This document shows, piece by piece, positions 53,762-62,440 of a stretch of 64,000 nt of DNA. A program made the position numbers and the translations under genes. The stretch covers positions 1 through 64,000 of the forward strand of contig NZ_JACONV010000021.1 of NCBI RefSeq assembly GCF_014358015.1, written 5' to 3'. The notes under the pieces were generated by a model that did not search any database, was not told the origin of the DNA, and saw only the letters and a list, made by a program, of their open reading frames with translations. Every line of letters begins with the position of its first letter. Position 1 is the first letter of the stretch. Source of the stretch: Pseudomonas triticifolii. Lineage in GTDB: Bacteria; Pseudomonadota; Gammaproteobacteria; Pseudomonadales; Pseudomonadaceae.

Positions 53762-56700
53762 GACACTTCGTCGTGCCCTGAAGTACGTCTACGGTGCATT
53801 GCTGGCGTTGTACCTGACCACGCCCGTGTACGCGTTCACGCCTGCGCAAGTCCCGCTGCTCAGCTCCTCGGCTGTGCCACCCAATCTCATGCTGATGGTC
53901 GACAACTCGGGGAGTATGTACAACATTATCTGGGCGTCCGGTTTTGACCAGAATGTAGTCCGGCCCAGCATCAGCTATTACTCCACTCAATGCACCAATG
54001 GTTTCTTTACCGTCCCTTGCCCGTTCAGCAGCACCATATCCGGAGAGCAGACGCTGTCAGTGGGCGACATCAACTCCACCAGCATTGTCGGGGTCAATTT
54101 GTCGTGCCTGTTCGGCGGGCGCCCGATCTTCCGCAATGGCATACGGTATTGCATGGTGTTGCCTGACCCGGCAGGCAACGGGCTGACACGTTACACCGCG
54201 GACTACCTGTCCTACCTGATCGACCTGGTTACCCCGGGGTTGCTTGATGGGGGCGTTCGCAACTACACCAACGGTGTGATTCCGAACGATTTCCGCATGA
54301 ACGTGGCGAAAACCGTGGCGAGCACACTGGTCTCCAATAATCTGTCGCTAAGAATCGGGCTGGCGTCTTTCAACGAACCGAACAACTCGGACCGAGGGCC
54401 TGGTGGCAAGATCGCCCGGGTTGTTTCGGACTTGTCTCCTGTACCCGCGACAACCTATCAGCCCAATGGTGTCAGCCAGACGCAGGCCACCACCAACGTC
54501 AATGCTCTCAAGCAGGCGATTACCGCGTTGACGCCGTCTGCCAACACGCCGCTGGCAGAAACCTACTACGAAATCACTCGTTATTTCCGTGGGATGACGC
54601 CCTATTATCCGAGCGGTTCCACGTACACGAGCCCGATTCAGTACCGCTGCCAAAAGAACTATGGCGTGGTGATCACCGATGGCTTGCCGACTTACGACCG
54701 TACCTTCCCCAATGATGACCCTGAAGACCTCGCTGATACGGCGCGCTCGCTGCCCAATTGGGACCTGAATGCCGCCAACGATGGACCCAACCTGCAGGGC
54801 GACGGCGAGGGCGATACGCTTTATCTGGACGATCTGGCGAAATTTGCCTACGACATCGATCTGCGCAAGGACGCTTCGAACTCGACGGGGGACCTGACGG
54901 GCAAGAGTTGGGACAACGCAGGCTTTACCAGGCAGAACCTGTCGACCTACACCATCGGTTTCACGACCGACAACCAGATGCTGCTGGATGCCGCCGATGA
55001 CAATCATGGGCATGGCAAGTACTTCCAGGCCAATGACAGCGCAGGCCTCAGCGCTGCGCTGAACCTGGCCTTGACCGACATCTATGCCAAGGTCGGGTCG
55101 GGCAGCTCTGGCACAGCTAACTCGTTCACACTTACCAGCGGAACCCAGTTCTATCAGGCCATTTATGACCCGAGTGACTGGCACGGTACGATCAAGGCAT
55201 ACAGCCTGGACCCCATAACCGGCGCGCTTGGCGCGGTCGCCTGGAACACGGACAGCGTAATTGTCAGCGGTTCGACTGCGCCTGTTTTCGAGTCCTGGAA
55301 TACCGCAACGTCCGCCAGGATCACGCTCGACTACGCCAACCTGAGCGCTCCCCAGCAAACGGCTTTCAACGCCACGTTGCCGAGCAATGTCTCCGGCACC
55401 GAGCTGATTGCATGGTCCAAAGGTGCCACCAATGCCAAGCTGAGGTCGCGAACCCGATTGCTGGGGGACATTATCAACGGTCCGCTGGGCTCTGGGTTGC
55501 CGACCCAGAAAACCGCTGTCGACCTGCTGGGTGACGACAGCTACACCACCTATCTGGCGGCCAAAGCCAGGGGCATGTCTGCCAGCCTTCTGGTCAATGC
55601 CAACGATGGCTATTTCAATATTATTAATCCTGCCAACGGTTCCCGCCGTTACGCCTACATGCCATCGACGGCGCTGGGCTCGCTGGCGACCATCGCTTCC
55701 AGCACTTATGGGTCAGGCGTTCACCGGTTCACGGTCGACGGTCAGATTTCGGTCTTCGACACGCAGGTGTCCGCCGGGTCGGCCTGGCGAACCGTTGCCT
55801 ATGGCGGTACCGGGGCAGGCGGCAAGGCGTTCTTTGCGATCAAGCTGTATGACGTGGCCAGCAATACGCCCGTTGCGCTTTGGGAGGTCAAGGCACCTGA
55901 TGCTTCCACCACCACCAACGTTTTCAACAACCTGGGTTATGCCTACTCCAAGCCTGAGGTTGCCCGTATGGCCGATGGCACCGGGATCGTAGTGGTGGGT
56001 AACGGCTATGGCAGCTTCACAGGCCGGGCTTCCCTGTTTGTCCTCAATGCCAATACCGGGGCGTTCATTGCCGAGATACCCACACCCGTCATCGGCAATG
56101 AAACAGATAACGGACTGTCGTCGGTGAAGTTGCGCGTCAATTCCCAGAACATCGTGCAGGCTGCTTATGCCGGAGACTTGAAAGGGCGTCTCTGGAAGTT
56201 CGACATGAGCGCATCCAATCCCTCGAGCTGGTCTGTGGCCTTTGGTGGTGCACCGTTGTTCACAGCGCCAAGAGGGGCTGACCAGCCGATCACGGTTCAG
56301 CCGCTGCTACTCAATCATCCACTCAACGGCAAACTGGTCTACTTCGGTACGGGCAAGTTTCTGGAAGCCGCTGATAAGCAGACGACCGCGCTTCAGGACT
56401 TTTATGCGATCTGGGACAGCGATGGTGGCGCGGGCCGTGTCGTCGAAGCGAATCTTCAGCCACAAGCTGTCAGTGGCAGTGTGGTGAGCAACGGCAACAC
56501 CTATTTCACGTCCACCAGCCGCGATGTCGATTGGGCCACCAAAAAAGGCTGGTTCATGCCGCTGGCGACCCAAGCGCCTTATCCGGGAGAGCGGATCATC
56601 TACCCGGCCCAGACCAGCCGGGAGCGGATCATTTTTACCACCGCATCGGTGAATTCCACCGACCCTTGTGAAAGCACCGGGACCGGGCGACTCTTCGAGC

Positions 56701-56963
56701 TCGATGCGGCAACAGGCAGCATGCTCAACTATCAGGTGCTGGACACCAATGGAGACAACAGCATCAACGGCTTTGACCTGAACGTGGCCGGTCTGGGGTT
56801 CGGTACCGGTATTCCGGTCGTCTCCGTCATCGTTTCGCCCACCCGTTCAGGCCCTGAGGCCCCTGAGATCAAAGTCGTCAGTACGTCCAGTGCTGCCGCG
56901 CCGTTTCCCCTTCAGGAGAAGGGTGGCGTCAACCAGCGCATCATGTGGCGACAAATCCAATAG
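53745..56963 (+). CDS. pilY1: Type IV pilus tip adhesin PilY1
   Basis: PilY1 sits at the pilus tip and acts in adhesion, pilus assembly and surface sensing. The 1072-residue protein has a signal peptide (cleaved near Ala30), an N-terminal von Willebrand A domain with MIDAS motif DNSGSM at 53-58, and a C-terminal beta-propeller domain (from about 560). An EF-hand-like calcium loop, DTNGDNSINGFD, occupies 1000-1011. It is shorter than the P. aeruginosa protein (about 1160) and I see no RGD sequence. It overlaps pilX and is followed by pilE, with no pilY2 between. Confidence 0.92.
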   Translation: MPRIAKTLRRALKYVYGALLALYLTTPVYAFTPAQVPLLSSSAVPPNLMLMVDNSGSMYNIIWASGFDQNVVRPSISYYSTQCTNGFFTVPCPFSSTISGEQTLSVGDINSTSIVGVNLSCLFGGRPIFRNGIRYCMVLPDPAGNGLTRYTADYLSYLIDLVTPGLLDGGVRNYTNGVIPNDFRMNVAKTVASTLVSNNLSLRIGLASFNEPNNSDRGPGGKIARVVSDLSPVPATTYQPNGVSQTQATTNVNALKQAITALTPSANTPLAETYYEITRYFRGMTPYYPSGSTYTSPIQYRCQKNYGVVITDGLPTYDRTFPNDDPEDLADTARSLPNWDLNAANDGPNLQGDGEGDTLYLDDLAKFAYDIDLRKDASNSTGDLTGKSWDNAGFTRQNLSTYTIGFTTDNQMLLDAADDNHGHGKYFQANDSAGLSAALNLALTDIYAKVGSGSSGTANSFTLTSGTQFYQAIYDPSDWHGTIKAYSLDPITGALGAVAWNTDSVIVSGSTAPVFESWNTATSARITLDYANLSAPQQTAFNATLPSNVSGTELIAWSKGATNAKLRSRTRLLGDIINGPLGSGLPTQKTAVDLLGDDSYTTYLAAKARGMSASLLVNANDGYFNIINPANGSRRYAYMPSTALGSLATIASSTYGSGVHRFTVDGQISVFDTQVSAGSAWRTVAYGGTGAGGKAFFAIKLYDVASNTPVALWEVKAPDASTTTNVFNNLGYAYSKPEVARMADGTGIVVVGNGYGSFTGRASLFVLNANTGAFIAEIPTPVIGNETDNGLSSVKLRVNSQNIVQAAYAGDLKGRLWKFDMSASNPSSWSVAFGGAPLFTAPRGADQPITVQPLLLNHPLNGKLVYFGTGKFLEAADKQTTALQDFYAIWDSDGGAGRVVEANLQPQAVSGSVVSNGNTYFTSTSRDVDWATKKGWFMPLATQAPYPGERIIYPAQTSRERIIFTTASVNSTDPCESTGTGRLFELDAATGSMLNYQVLDTNGDNSINGFDLNVAGLGFGTGIPVVSVIVSPTRSGPEAPEIKVVSTSSAAAPFPLQEKGGVNQRIMWRQIQ

Positions 56964-56973
56964 GAAGAAAATC

Positions 56974-57375
56974 ATGCGAGCAACATCCAGGGGCTTTACG
57001 TTGATCGAACTCATGATCGTCGTGGCGATTGTCGGTATTCTTGCCGCAGTGGCGTACCCCAGTTACACCGAGTACGTGAAGCGCTCCCATCGTGCTGAAA
57101 TTGCCAGCCTGCTGTCCGAACAGACCCAGGCGCTGGAGCGTTTTTACTCGCGTACAGGCAGTTACCGGAATTTCGTGGGCATGAGCGGCGGCAATAGTTA
57201 CTACGCCATCGCGTCGGTCCTCAACGACGCCGACTTCACATTGACAGCAGCCCCTGTTGGTTCATCCATGATGAATGGTGATAAATGCGGTAGCTTCGTC
57301 ATCAAGAATACGGGCGAATACAGCAACACTGGCGCTTCCAGCGGTGTTACCCGTAAAGACTGTTGGGGCCGATAA
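56974..57375 (+). CDS. pilE: Type IV pilus minor pilin PilE
   Basis: PilE is a 133-residue minor pilin with leader MRATSRG and mature start FTLIELMIVVAIVGILAAVA (Glu5 present). A disulfide-loop pair of cysteines lies near the C terminus (DKCGSFV and KDCWGR). GGAAG precedes the ATG, and the frame continues upstream inside pilY1 without support. It is the last gene of the minor pilin operon; thiO starts 26 bp later and may be read through. Confidence 0.9.
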   Translation: MRATSRGFTLIELMIVVAIVGILAAVAYPSYTEYVKRSHRAEIASLLSEQTQALERFYSRTGSYRNFVGMSGGNSYYAIASVLNDADFTLTAAPVGSSMMNGDKCGSFVIKNTGEYSNTGASSGVTRKDCWGR

Positions 57376-57401
57376 GCCCTTTTTCCTGCTCAGAGACCAA
57401 A

Positions 57402-58514
57402 ATGCCCAAGCAACACGTAGTGATCGTCGGCGGTGGTGTGATCGGTTTGTTGACCGCCTTCAACCTGGCGTCGGCGGATGTGAATGTCGTACTGCTGGAT
57501 CGATCGGGCATTGGGCTTGAGTCTTCCTGGGCTGGTGGCGGCATTGTTTCGCCGCTGTATCCGTGGCGCTACAGCCCGGCTGTGACGGCGCTGGCGCATT
57601 GGTCGCAGGATTTCTATCCGCATCTGGGTAAGCGCTTGCTCGCGCAGACCGGTCTTGATCCCGAGGTTCACACCACAGGCTTGTACTGGCTGGATCTGGA
57701 CGACGAGCAGCAGGCGCTTGAGTGGGCTGTTCGGGAAAACCGTCCACTGAGCCGGGTCGATATCTCGGCCGTGCATGACGCCGTACCCGCGCTGGGGCAG
57801 GGCTATTCGCGCGCGATCTACATGGCTGACGTGGCCAATGTGCGTAACCCCCGACTGGTCAAATCCCTGAAGGCTGCGCTGCTGGCGATGCCGAACGTCG
57901 AGATTCGCGAACAGTGCGAGGTCAACGGCTTCATGCGTCGGGAAGGCAGGGTCGTAGGTGTGAAAACGGCTTCGGGAGATATTCAGGCTGACCGCGTTGT
58001 AATGGCGGCGGGCGCCTGGAGTGGTGAATTGCTCAAAACCCTGGATCTGGATGTGCCGGTCGAACCGGTGAAAGGGCAGATGATTCTGTACAAGTGCGCG
58101 TCGGATTTCCTGCCCAGCATGGTGCTGGCAAAAGGGCGCTACGCGATTCCACGTCGTGACGGGCACATCCTGATCGGCAGCACGCTGGAACACGCAGGTT
58201 TTGACAAGACCACGACTGAGGCGGCGCTTGAAAGCCTCAAGGCCTCGGCTGTCGAGCTGATTCCGGCATTGGCGGACGCCGAGCCTGTCGCGCAATGGGC
58301 GGGCCTGCGTCCGGGCTCGCCGGAAGGCATTCCGTTCATTGGCCCGGTGCCCGGCTTCGAAGGGCTGTGGCTCAACTGCGGTCATTACCGCAACGGTCTG
58401 GTGCTGGCGCCTGCGTCGTGCCAGTTACTTGCCGATTTATTGCTGGGGCACGAGCCGATCATCGATCCAGCGCCCTACGCGCCGCAAGGCCGTATCACGC
58501 CCGCAAGGATATGA
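57402..58514 (+). CDS. thiO: FAD-dependent glycine/D-amino acid oxidase, ThiO type
   Basis: The 370-residue flavoprotein has the dinucleotide-binding start VVIVGGGVIGLLTAFNLA, the GGIVSPLYPWRYS segment of ThiO-type oxidases, and a C-terminal FAD contact GLRPGSPEGIPFIGPVPG. ThiO oxidises glycine to the imine used for thiazole synthesis in some bacteria. The exact substrate is inferred. It follows pilE, as PA4548 lies near the pilus genes in P. aeruginosa. Its 3' end is duplicated 444 bp downstream. Confidence 0.85.
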   Translation: MPKQHVVIVGGGVIGLLTAFNLASADVNVVLLDRSGIGLESSWAGGGIVSPLYPWRYSPAVTALAHWSQDFYPHLGKRLLAQTGLDPEVHTTGLYWLDLDDEQQALEWAVRENRPLSRVDISAVHDAVPALGQGYSRAIYMADVANVRNPRLVKSLKAALLAMPNVEIREQCEVNGFMRREGRVVGVKTASGDIQADRVVMAAGAWSGELLKTLDLDVPVEPVKGQMILYKCASDFLPSMVLAKGRYAIPRRDGHILIGSTLEHAGFDKTTTEAALESLKASAVELIPALADAEPVAQWAGLRPGSPEGIPFIGPVPGFEGLWLNCGHYRNGLVLAPASCQLLADLLLGHEPIIDPAPYAPQGRITPARI

Positions 58515-58563
58515 GCTGCGTCTTCATCAATAAAATATAACGTGCTGAATAAGTGCAGCTTTT

Positions 58564-58649
58564 GTGGGAGGCGGCTTGCCGGCGAAGCGGTTTTTCAAGC
58601 GCCATGTCGGTGACTGAACTGACGCCATCGCCGGCAAGTCGCTTCCCAT
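58564..58649. repeat. REP inverted repeat pair (copy 1 of the duplication)
   Basis: The left arm gtgggaggcggcttgccggcg faces the right arm catcgccggcaagtcgcttccca about 45 bases away. It lies directly after thiO. The right arm has a one-base change (gtc for gcc) relative to copy 2. Confidence 0.85.
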
Positions 58650-58737
58650 AGGCTGTGTTTGTAGTGATACAGCGTTGTGTCAGGGGCCTTTGAAAACCCT
58701 TGCCTTCCCGCTCAATCCAGCCCCGGCTTTTTCAACC

Positions 58738-58958
58738 AAAGGACGGGCCTGCGTCCGGGCTCGCCGGAAGGCATTCCGTTCATTGGTCCGGTGCCCGGCT
58801 TCGAAGGGCTGTGGCTCAACTGCGGTCATTACCGCAATGGTCTGGTGCTGGCGCCTGCGTCGTGCCAGTTACTTGCCGATTTATTGCTGGGGCACGAGCC
58901 GATCATCGATCCAGCGCCCTACGCGCCGCACGGCCGTATCACGCCCGCCCGGACATGA
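58738..58958 (+). pseudogene. 3' fragment of thiO (second copy)
   Basis: This is a repeat of the last 70-odd codons of thiO, from GLRPGSPEGIPFIGPVPG to the stop, ending ITPART instead of ITPARI. It lacks the FAD-binding N terminus. The frame is open upstream to 58677 through duplicated REP-flanking sequence, without a ribosome site. It is a by-product of the tandem duplication and is unlikely to be a working gene. Confidence 0.85.
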
Positions 58959-59007
58959 ACTGCGTCTTCATCAATAAAATATAACGTGCTGGATAAATGC
59001 AGCTTTT

Positions 59008-59093
59008 GTGGGAGGCGGCTTGCCGGCGAAGCGGTTTTTCAAGCGCCATGTCGGTGACTGAACTGACGCCATCGCCGGCAAGCCGCTTCCCAT
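59008..59093. repeat. REP inverted repeat pair (copy 2 of the duplication)
   Basis: These are the same two arms as at 58564-58649, shifted by 444 bases. The right arm keeps the standard catcgccggcaagccgcttccca. It lies between the thiO fragment and pilR. Confidence 0.85.
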
Positions 59094-59155
59094 AGGCTGT
59101 GTTTGTAGCGATACAGCGCTGTGTCAGGGGCCTTTGAATACCCGTGCCTTCCCGC

Positions 59156-60496
59156 TCAATCCAGCCCCAGCTTTTTCAACCGATAGCGCATCGACCTGAA
59201 TGACAGGCTGAGTCGTTGGGCTGCTGCTGTCCGGTTCCAGCGGGTCTCTTCCAGGGCCTGCAGAATCAGTTTGCGTTCGATGCCTTCCAGATAATCTTCC
59301 AGATTGTCGATGTCGGCCAGGTTGGGGCCGTCGCTTTCTGCGGTTCTGACCGACTCCGCCAGGCGCAGGTCGCTGGTATGGATTTCATCGTTCTCGCACA
59401 GCGTGTAGGCCCGTTCCAACATGTTTTCCAGCTCTCGGACGTTGCCAGGAAAGCGGTAGTTCTTCAGGGTTTCCAGCGCCTGGGCATTCAGCCGGGCCGC
59501 AGGTAGGCCGCTATTGGCTGCCAGGCGTTGCAGGACGATGGCGGCGAGTTGGTCAATGTCTTCGCGACGCTCACGCAGGGACGGCACGCACAGTTCAATG
59601 ACGTTCAAGCGGTAATAGAGATCCTGACGGAAGCGCCCGGCCGCCACTTCCACGCTGAGGTCCTTGTGGGTCGCACACAGAATCCGTACATCCACCACCT
59701 GCTCCTGCTGGCCCCCGACGCTGCGAATGGACTTTTCCTGTATGGCGCGCAGCAGTTTTACCTGCATGGCCAGCGGCAGGTCGGCGACCTCGTCCAGAAA
59801 CAGCGTGCCGTTCTGGGCGGCTTGAAACAGTCCGGGCTTGTCTTCGTGAGCGCCCGTGAAGCTGCCTTTGCGATGCCCGAAAAATTCGCTTTCCATCAGG
59901 TCAGTCGGAATGGCACCACAGTTGACCGGCACAAAGGGTTTTTCGCCGCGCGGTCCCTGTTCGTGGATCAGTCGTGCCACCAACTCCTTGCCACTGCCTG
60001 ACTCGCCGCTGATATAGACCGGGGCCTGGCTGCGCGCCAGCTTGGCGATCTGGTTGCGCAGCGTGCGCATGGGCGGCGAATCACCCAACAGGCGGTTGGC
60101 CAGGGCGCGCACCGGCTGGGCGATGGGCGTGAGGCGTAACGCACTGTTGACCAGTTCGCGCAGCCTGCCCAGGTCCACCGGCTTGGTCAGGAAGTCGAAC
60201 GCACCGGCCTTGAGCGCCTGAATGGCGGTGTCCAGGCTGCCATGCGCCGTGATCATCGCCACGGGAACGTGCGCAAAATGCTGCTGGATATGCTGCACCA
60301 GCTCCAGGCCATTGCCGTCGGGCAGACGCATGTCCGTCAGGCACATGTCGAACGGTTCGCGAGCCAGGTACTCACGTGCTTCGGCAACATTGCAGGCACT
60401 GCGCGTGTCGAGCTTCATTCGGCCCAGCGTAATCTCCAGAAGTTCGCGAATGTCCGGCTCATCGTCAACGATCAGGATCTTTTGCCGTAGGGTCAT
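59156..60496 (-). CDS. pilR: Type IV pilus sigma-54 response regulator PilR
   Basis: PilR activates RpoN-dependent transcription of the major pilin gene pilA. The 446-residue protein has a receiver domain (phospho-acceptor Asp55 in CLTDMRLPDG), an AAA+ domain with GESGSGKE and the sigma-54-contact loop in its GSFTGA form, and a Fis-type HTH at the C terminus (NRTAAAQRLSLSFRSMRYRL). ATG 60496 lies 2 bp after the pilS stop. The longer frame to 60595 overlaps pilS and is not used. Its last eight codons recur in the 444-bp duplication. Confidence 0.95.
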   Translation of the reverse strand: MTLRQKILIVDDEPDIRELLEITLGRMKLDTRSACNVAEAREYLAREPFDMCLTDMRLPDGNGLELVQHIQQHFAHVPVAMITAHGSLDTAIQALKAGAFDFLTKPVDLGRLRELVNSALRLTPIAQPVRALANRLLGDSPPMRTLRNQIAKLARSQAPVYISGESGSGKELVARLIHEQGPRGEKPFVPVNCGAIPTDLMESEFFGHRKGSFTGAHEDKPGLFQAAQNGTLFLDEVADLPLAMQVKLLRAIQEKSIRSVGGQQEQVVDVRILCATHKDLSVEVAAGRFRQDLYYRLNVIELCVPSLRERREDIDQLAAIVLQRLAANSGLPAARLNAQALETLKNYRFPGNVRELENMLERAYTLCENDEIHTSDLRLAESVRTAESDGPNLADIDNLEDYLEGIERKLILQALEETRWNRTAAAQRLSLSFRSMRYRLKKLGLD

Positions 60497-60498
60497 GT

Positions 60499-62091
60499 TC
60501 AGCTCGATTTGAACGGGTGGGCGAAGGTAATACGCAGACAACTGCCGCCGCCTTCCCGAGGGGCGTAGTCCAGGTGCGCCTGATTGCTTTCGCATAGCTC
60601 GCGTGACAGATAGAGGCCCAGGCCTGTCCCTTTGCTTTCGGTGGTGAAGAAGGGCTCGAACAGCCGGGTCAGGTGTTTTTCACTGACGCCCGCACCATCG
60701 TCCAGAACTTCAAGTGTAGGCAAGTTGCTCTGCAGGTCGTGATACAGCCTGAGCCATACCTGGGCGATGGGGTGCTGCTGACCGCTGTAGCGCAGTCCGT
60801 TCTGCAGCAGGTTGGTCACGACCTGAGTCAACTGTTCCGGGTCCATGCGGGTGGTCAGCATGCCGCTGCCGATTTCGATGTGAAGCTGCTGATCGGGCGC
60901 GGCAGAGGTGCGAAAGTCTGCAACGAACGTGTCGAGCCACTGCCTCAGGTCAAGCAGTTCGGGGTGGGCTTCACGTCGTCGGGACAGTTGCAGTACGTTC
61001 TCGATCACCACATTGATGCGTCGTGACTGGTCATGGATGATCTGTCCCAGCCGTCGATCCGGCGCAGTCAGTTCTTCCGATTCGTTCAACAACTGCGCTG
61101 CGTGGCTGACCGCGCCCAGGGGATTGCGGATTTCATGGGCGATCCCGGCAGTCAGGCGACCCAGTGCGGCCAGCTTGAGTTGCTGAGCCTGCTGGGCAAT
61201 CTGCGACAGGTCCTCCAGGAAAATCAGGGTCTGGCGCTGATCGCCTCGGTTCAGTGCGGCGAAGCTGGGTTGCAGCACAGGGCCGATCGCCGAGGTCGAG
61301 ATGCTGCGCGGCACCATGATCGGATTGATCAGCCAATGACGAAAACGGTCCACCAGCTCAGGTGAATAGCTGTCGATCACCTGGCCGACCAATTGCTCAT
61401 GACCCAACAGGTTCAGTGCGCCCTGGTTGGCCAGCAGCACCTGGCGTCGCGCGTCCAGCACCAGAATGCCGGTGCGCATGCGCTGCAGAATCAGGGCATT
61501 GAGCTCCTCAAGATTATCGACATCGGCCGCTCGCTGTTCGGCCAGTACCTCGCTGACCTGCATGCGCGCCGTGAGTGCCTGCACCAGCATGGCCGCAGCA
61601 AAACACAATGTGCCCAGCGAGCCCGCCTGCACGTAGTCGTTGGCGACCGCAGGGGTGCTGAAGCTGATGTAGAAGGTCAGGTAAATGATGGCGATGGCCG
61701 AGACCGCGGCAATCAGCAGGCCGGTGCGGCCACGCAACAGGATGTTGCTGATGGCCACTGACGCGATCAGCAGGTTGCCGATACCGCTCGACGGGCCGCC
61801 TGCCGCATAGAACAGCCCCGACAACATGAGCGCATCCGCCATCGCCAGGCTGAACAGGTGAGCCTGACGTTTGGGCTGTTCGAGCAGCACCACGATGAGA
61901 ATGTTTGACACCAGATACAGCCAGCAACCTGCCCGGAACAGGTCGGTATCGGCCAGTTGCAGCAGTTCGGCGTCCAGGCGGGTAGAGATCAGCGATACCA
62001 GCAGGATGCCAATGACAAGGCGATAAAGGTGATAGAGCTGCAGAATACGATGCGCTTGGGCGCTGCCCAGTGAGAGCGTCTCAGCGCTCAC
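60499..62091 (-). CDS. pilS: Type IV pilus sensor histidine kinase PilS
   Basis: PilS phosphorylates PilR and senses pilin levels in the membrane in P. aeruginosa. The 530-residue protein has an N-terminal six-helix membrane domain (about 20-180), a PAS-like linker, a dimerisation and phospho-acceptor domain (HEIRNPLG H-box) and a HATPase domain. N, G1 and G2 boxes are seen as TNLLQNGLRYS, VLDDGAGVS and GTGLGLYLSREL. It overlaps the small PP0621-type gene upstream by 11 bp and runs into pilR. Confidence 0.95.
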   Translation of the reverse strand: MSAETLSLGSAQAHRILQLYHLYRLVIGILLVSLISTRLDAELLQLADTDLFRAGCWLYLVSNILIVVLLEQPKRQAHLFSLAMADALMLSGLFYAAGGPSSGIGNLLIASVAISNILLRGRTGLLIAAVSAIAIIYLTFYISFSTPAVANDYVQAGSLGTLCFAAAMLVQALTARMQVSEVLAEQRAADVDNLEELNALILQRMRTGILVLDARRQVLLANQGALNLLGHEQLVGQVIDSYSPELVDRFRHWLINPIMVPRSISTSAIGPVLQPSFAALNRGDQRQTLIFLEDLSQIAQQAQQLKLAALGRLTAGIAHEIRNPLGAVSHAAQLLNESEELTAPDRRLGQIIHDQSRRINVVIENVLQLSRRREAHPELLDLRQWLDTFVADFRTSAAPDQQLHIEIGSGMLTTRMDPEQLTQVVTNLLQNGLRYSGQQHPIAQVWLRLYHDLQSNLPTLEVLDDGAGVSEKHLTRLFEPFFTTESKGTGLGLYLSRELCESNQAHLDYAPREGGGSCLRITFAHPFKSS

Positions 62092-62320
62092 GAGTCGCAG
62101 GGCCTTCTAGCCGGTGCGCCTCGCTGCAATACCATTGTTGTTCCTGGCTCAATGCACGGTCACGAGGAAGATGAACGCCACAATGGGCGCAACGCACCAT
62201 GGGCGCGGCAGTGGTCTCAGGCGGTGCCGGACGGTTTTTTGGTGTGGGTGGATTGAGTAGGCGTTTGACGAACCAGATCACCGCTGCAATCAGCGCGACC
62301 CACATTAATATCCGAACCAT
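62081..62320 (-). CDS. PP0621 family small membrane protein with cysteine motif
   Basis: This 79-residue protein has one N-terminal membrane helix (MVRILMWVALIAAVIWFVKR), a proline-rich linker, and a C-terminal CxxC(20)CxxxH pattern (CAHCG, then WYCSEAH) that probably binds zinc. It is the kind of protein annotated as PP0621 family in Pseudomonas. It overlaps the pilS start by 11 bp, so it is co-translated with pilS and may act with it. The function is unknown. Confidence 0.85.
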   Translation of the reverse strand: MVRILMWVALIAAVIWFVKRLLNPPTPKNRPAPPETTAAPMVRCAHCGVHLPRDRALSQEQQWYCSEAHRLEGPATRER

Positions 62321-62395
62321 GACTATCCGCTTGGTGAGTTGAGTCTGCGCAGTGTAGCCAAGGAGCGGTCGGGCGGACAGGGGCGAGCGCGCATA

Positions 62396-62424
62396 AAAAA
62401 AGAGGCCTTCAAAAGGCCTCTTTT
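62396..62424. terminator. Bidirectional terminator after bamD
   Basis: The hairpin aaaagaggcctt/aaggcctctttt is flanked by A and T tracts. It stops the leftward bamD transcript 17 bases after its stop codon. Confidence 0.92.
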
Positions 62425-62440
62425 CGGGGTTGCAGTCGAC

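Larger units (their letters stand above)
58294..59181. repeat. 444-bp tandem duplication spanning thiO end, REP pair and pilR end
   Basis: Copy 1 (58294-58737) and copy 2 (58738-59181) are direct repeats at a constant 444-base offset, with scattered single-base differences. Each unit holds the last 70-odd codons of thiO, a REP pair and the last eight codons of pilR. Copy 1 continues the intact thiO and copy 2 joins the intact pilR. At the junction pilR sequence (ctttttcaacc) passes into thiO sequence (gggcctgcgt) through a short similar stretch (caatgggc versus caaaggac). Confidence 0.92.
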
